The notes beneath the pieces were generated by a model, which saw nothing but the letters and a program-made list of their open reading frames with translations, had not been told where the DNA came from and did no database searches. Below are positions 5,510 through 6,380 of a stretch of 6,380 nt of DNA, piece after piece. This DNA is from an uncultured Bacteroidales bacterium (GTDB taxonomy: Bacteria > Bacteroidota > Bacteroidia > Bacteroidales > UBA932): positions 1 to 6,380 of the forward strand of contig CAMZCW010000136.1 in assembly GCA_947305045.1 (NCBI GenBank), read 5' to 3'. Within the stretch, counting starts at the first letter, position 1, and every line of letters starts with the position of its first letter. The translations under genes and the position numbers were made by a program.

Positions 5510-6380
5510 GGTTTAGCGGTTAAAGAAGCCTTGATAATGCGTCGGCGGTTAAAGATGGCCAGCACGGTGGTACCTGCCACCAGGACGGCGCTGCCCACCA
5601 GCTTAAAGTCGTGCACCAGGTGGAAGATAAGCCAGGAGAAGATGCTGGAAGCAAAGTCGAGCGCCCCACCTTGGAAGCCTTCCGGAATGGCCACGGCGGC
5701 GTCACCGGTACGGGCATATACATCCTGAGCGGCCAGGGTAAACCACGGTGCCAGGTCTGTCACAAAATACAGGCCCACGGTAAGGGACACCAGGCCGATG
5801 ATAAAGGTTTTCACCACATTGCCCTTGGTGACAGGCAGCACGGCCGGGAACACATAGAACATGCCCGCCAGCGAGGCCAGGGGCAGGAATTCGTTCCCCG
5901 GCAGCACCACGGAGAGCAGCAGCGTGCACGGAATCAGGAGCAGCGACACCACCAGGGTGGTGGGATGCCCGATCACCAGTGCAGGGCTCATGCCGATATT
6001 GATGCCCGCGGAGTTCTTGAACTTCCGGCTTACCAGGTCCTTGGTGGCCTCAGCGATGGGTTTGAGCCCCTCGATAAAGAGCGATGTAATGCGCGGAATA
6101 AGCTCCATCACGGCGCCCATCTTGATGCCCAGGCCCAGAATGTACGGAATGCGGTCCACCATCTCCGCCCAGCTGCGGCAGCTCAGGCAGCCGATGAGGA
6201 TGCCCACCAGCACACCCAGCAGGAGGGGTTCTCCCAGCACGCCGAACTTCTTTTTCATGCCTTCTGCGTCAATGTCCAGCTTATTGAAGCCGGGAATGCG
6301 GTCCATGCACCAGTTCAGCCCCTCCGCAAAGGGCACGAAGCCCTGGCAGAACGGCTGCGGAATGGAGATGCCTTCCAGAT
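5506..6380 (-). CDS. GatC-like PTS galactitol-type IIC permease (5' end outside window)
   Basis: The frame is open to the right edge, leaving 290 visible residues from [10 protein letters not shown] to SLTAKP; a GTG at 6336 is unlikely to be the true start. The protein matches galactitol-type enzyme IIC permeases. [28 protein letters not shown] corresponds to the conserved IPGxNKxxID...KxxGxxGEP region, and a [15 protein letters not shown] segment to the family's conserved IGHP loop. Several hydrophobic membrane spans are evident, for example [33 protein letters not shown] and [15 protein letters not shown]. It ends in a basic tail ([11 protein letters not shown]). No IIA or IIB domain is fused at the visible C-terminus. 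Its stop overlaps the kduI start by 4 bp, so the genes are almost certainly co-translated. Context suggests uptake of a deoxyketouronate or related sugar acid. Whether partner PTS proteins exist upstream cannot be seen. Confidence 0.88.
   Translation of the reverse strand, partial: LEGISIPQPFCQGFVPFAEGLNWCMDRIPGFNKLDIDAEGMKKKFGVLGEPLLLGVLVGILIGCLSCRSWAEMVDRIPYILGLGIKMGAVMELIPRITSLFIEGLKPIAEATKDLVSRKFKNSAGINIGMSPALVIGHPTTLVVSLLLIPCTLLLSVVLPGNEFLPLASLAGMFYVFPAVLPVTKGNVVKTFIIGLVSLTVGLYFVTDLAPWFTLAAQDVYARTGDAAVAIPEGFQGGALDFASSIFSWLIFHLVHDFKLVGSAVLVAGTTVLAIFNRRRIIKASLTAKP

Overview
The window looks like a chromosomal segment from a member of the Bacteroidota, most likely a gut or rumen Bacteroidales with fairly GC-rich coding DNA. 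The evidence is indirect: gene starts lack Shine-Dalgarno sequences and have AT-rich leaders, a TAnnTTTG-type -7 box precedes rnpB, one signal peptide ends in the 'AQ' pattern common in this phylum, and the Rpn/PD-(D/E)XK gene is of a type abundant there. No genus can be named from this sequence alone. Every gene I can support lies on the minus strand.

Layout from right to left, the direction of transcription. Positions 6380-2868 hold a tight four-gene operon: a GatC-like PTS IIC permease (5' end outside the window), kduI, kdgK and eda. Junctions are a 4-bp ATGA overlap, a 21-bp gap and a 2-bp gap. KduI, KdgK and Eda are steps of the 4-deoxy-5-ketouronate pathway, which turns the unsaturated uronic acids released by pectin, alginate or glycosaminoglycan lyases into pyruvate and glyceraldehyde-3-phosphate. 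KduD, which links KduI to KdgK, is not in the window. Two things are unusual. KduI carries an apparent Sec signal peptide. The permease is of the galactitol IIC type, in a phylum that generally lacks complete sugar PTS. Together they suggest isomerisation in the periplasm followed by uptake through a repurposed IIC protein; this is inference.

Positions 2868-2363 hold rnpB, the RNA of RNase P, with a promoter box just after the eda stop codon, a leader containing three perfect hairpins, and an intrinsic terminator.

Positions 2330-1500 hold no credible gene. They contain an array of eight degenerate 22-bp units, two 116-bp direct repeats with conserved stem-loops, and between those repeats a GC-rich 338-bp hairpin-dense segment with imperfect terminal inverted repeats (MITE-like).

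Positions 1497-528 hold an intact Rpn-family PD-(D/E)XK nuclease/transposase gene and its terminator. Beyond it, positions 1-237 contain more copies of the same 22-bp family, including two identical tandem units in the opposite orientation. The Rpn gene is therefore bracketed by one repeat family, which makes positions 1-2330 look like an accessory, repeat-rich island between rnpB and whatever lies to the left.
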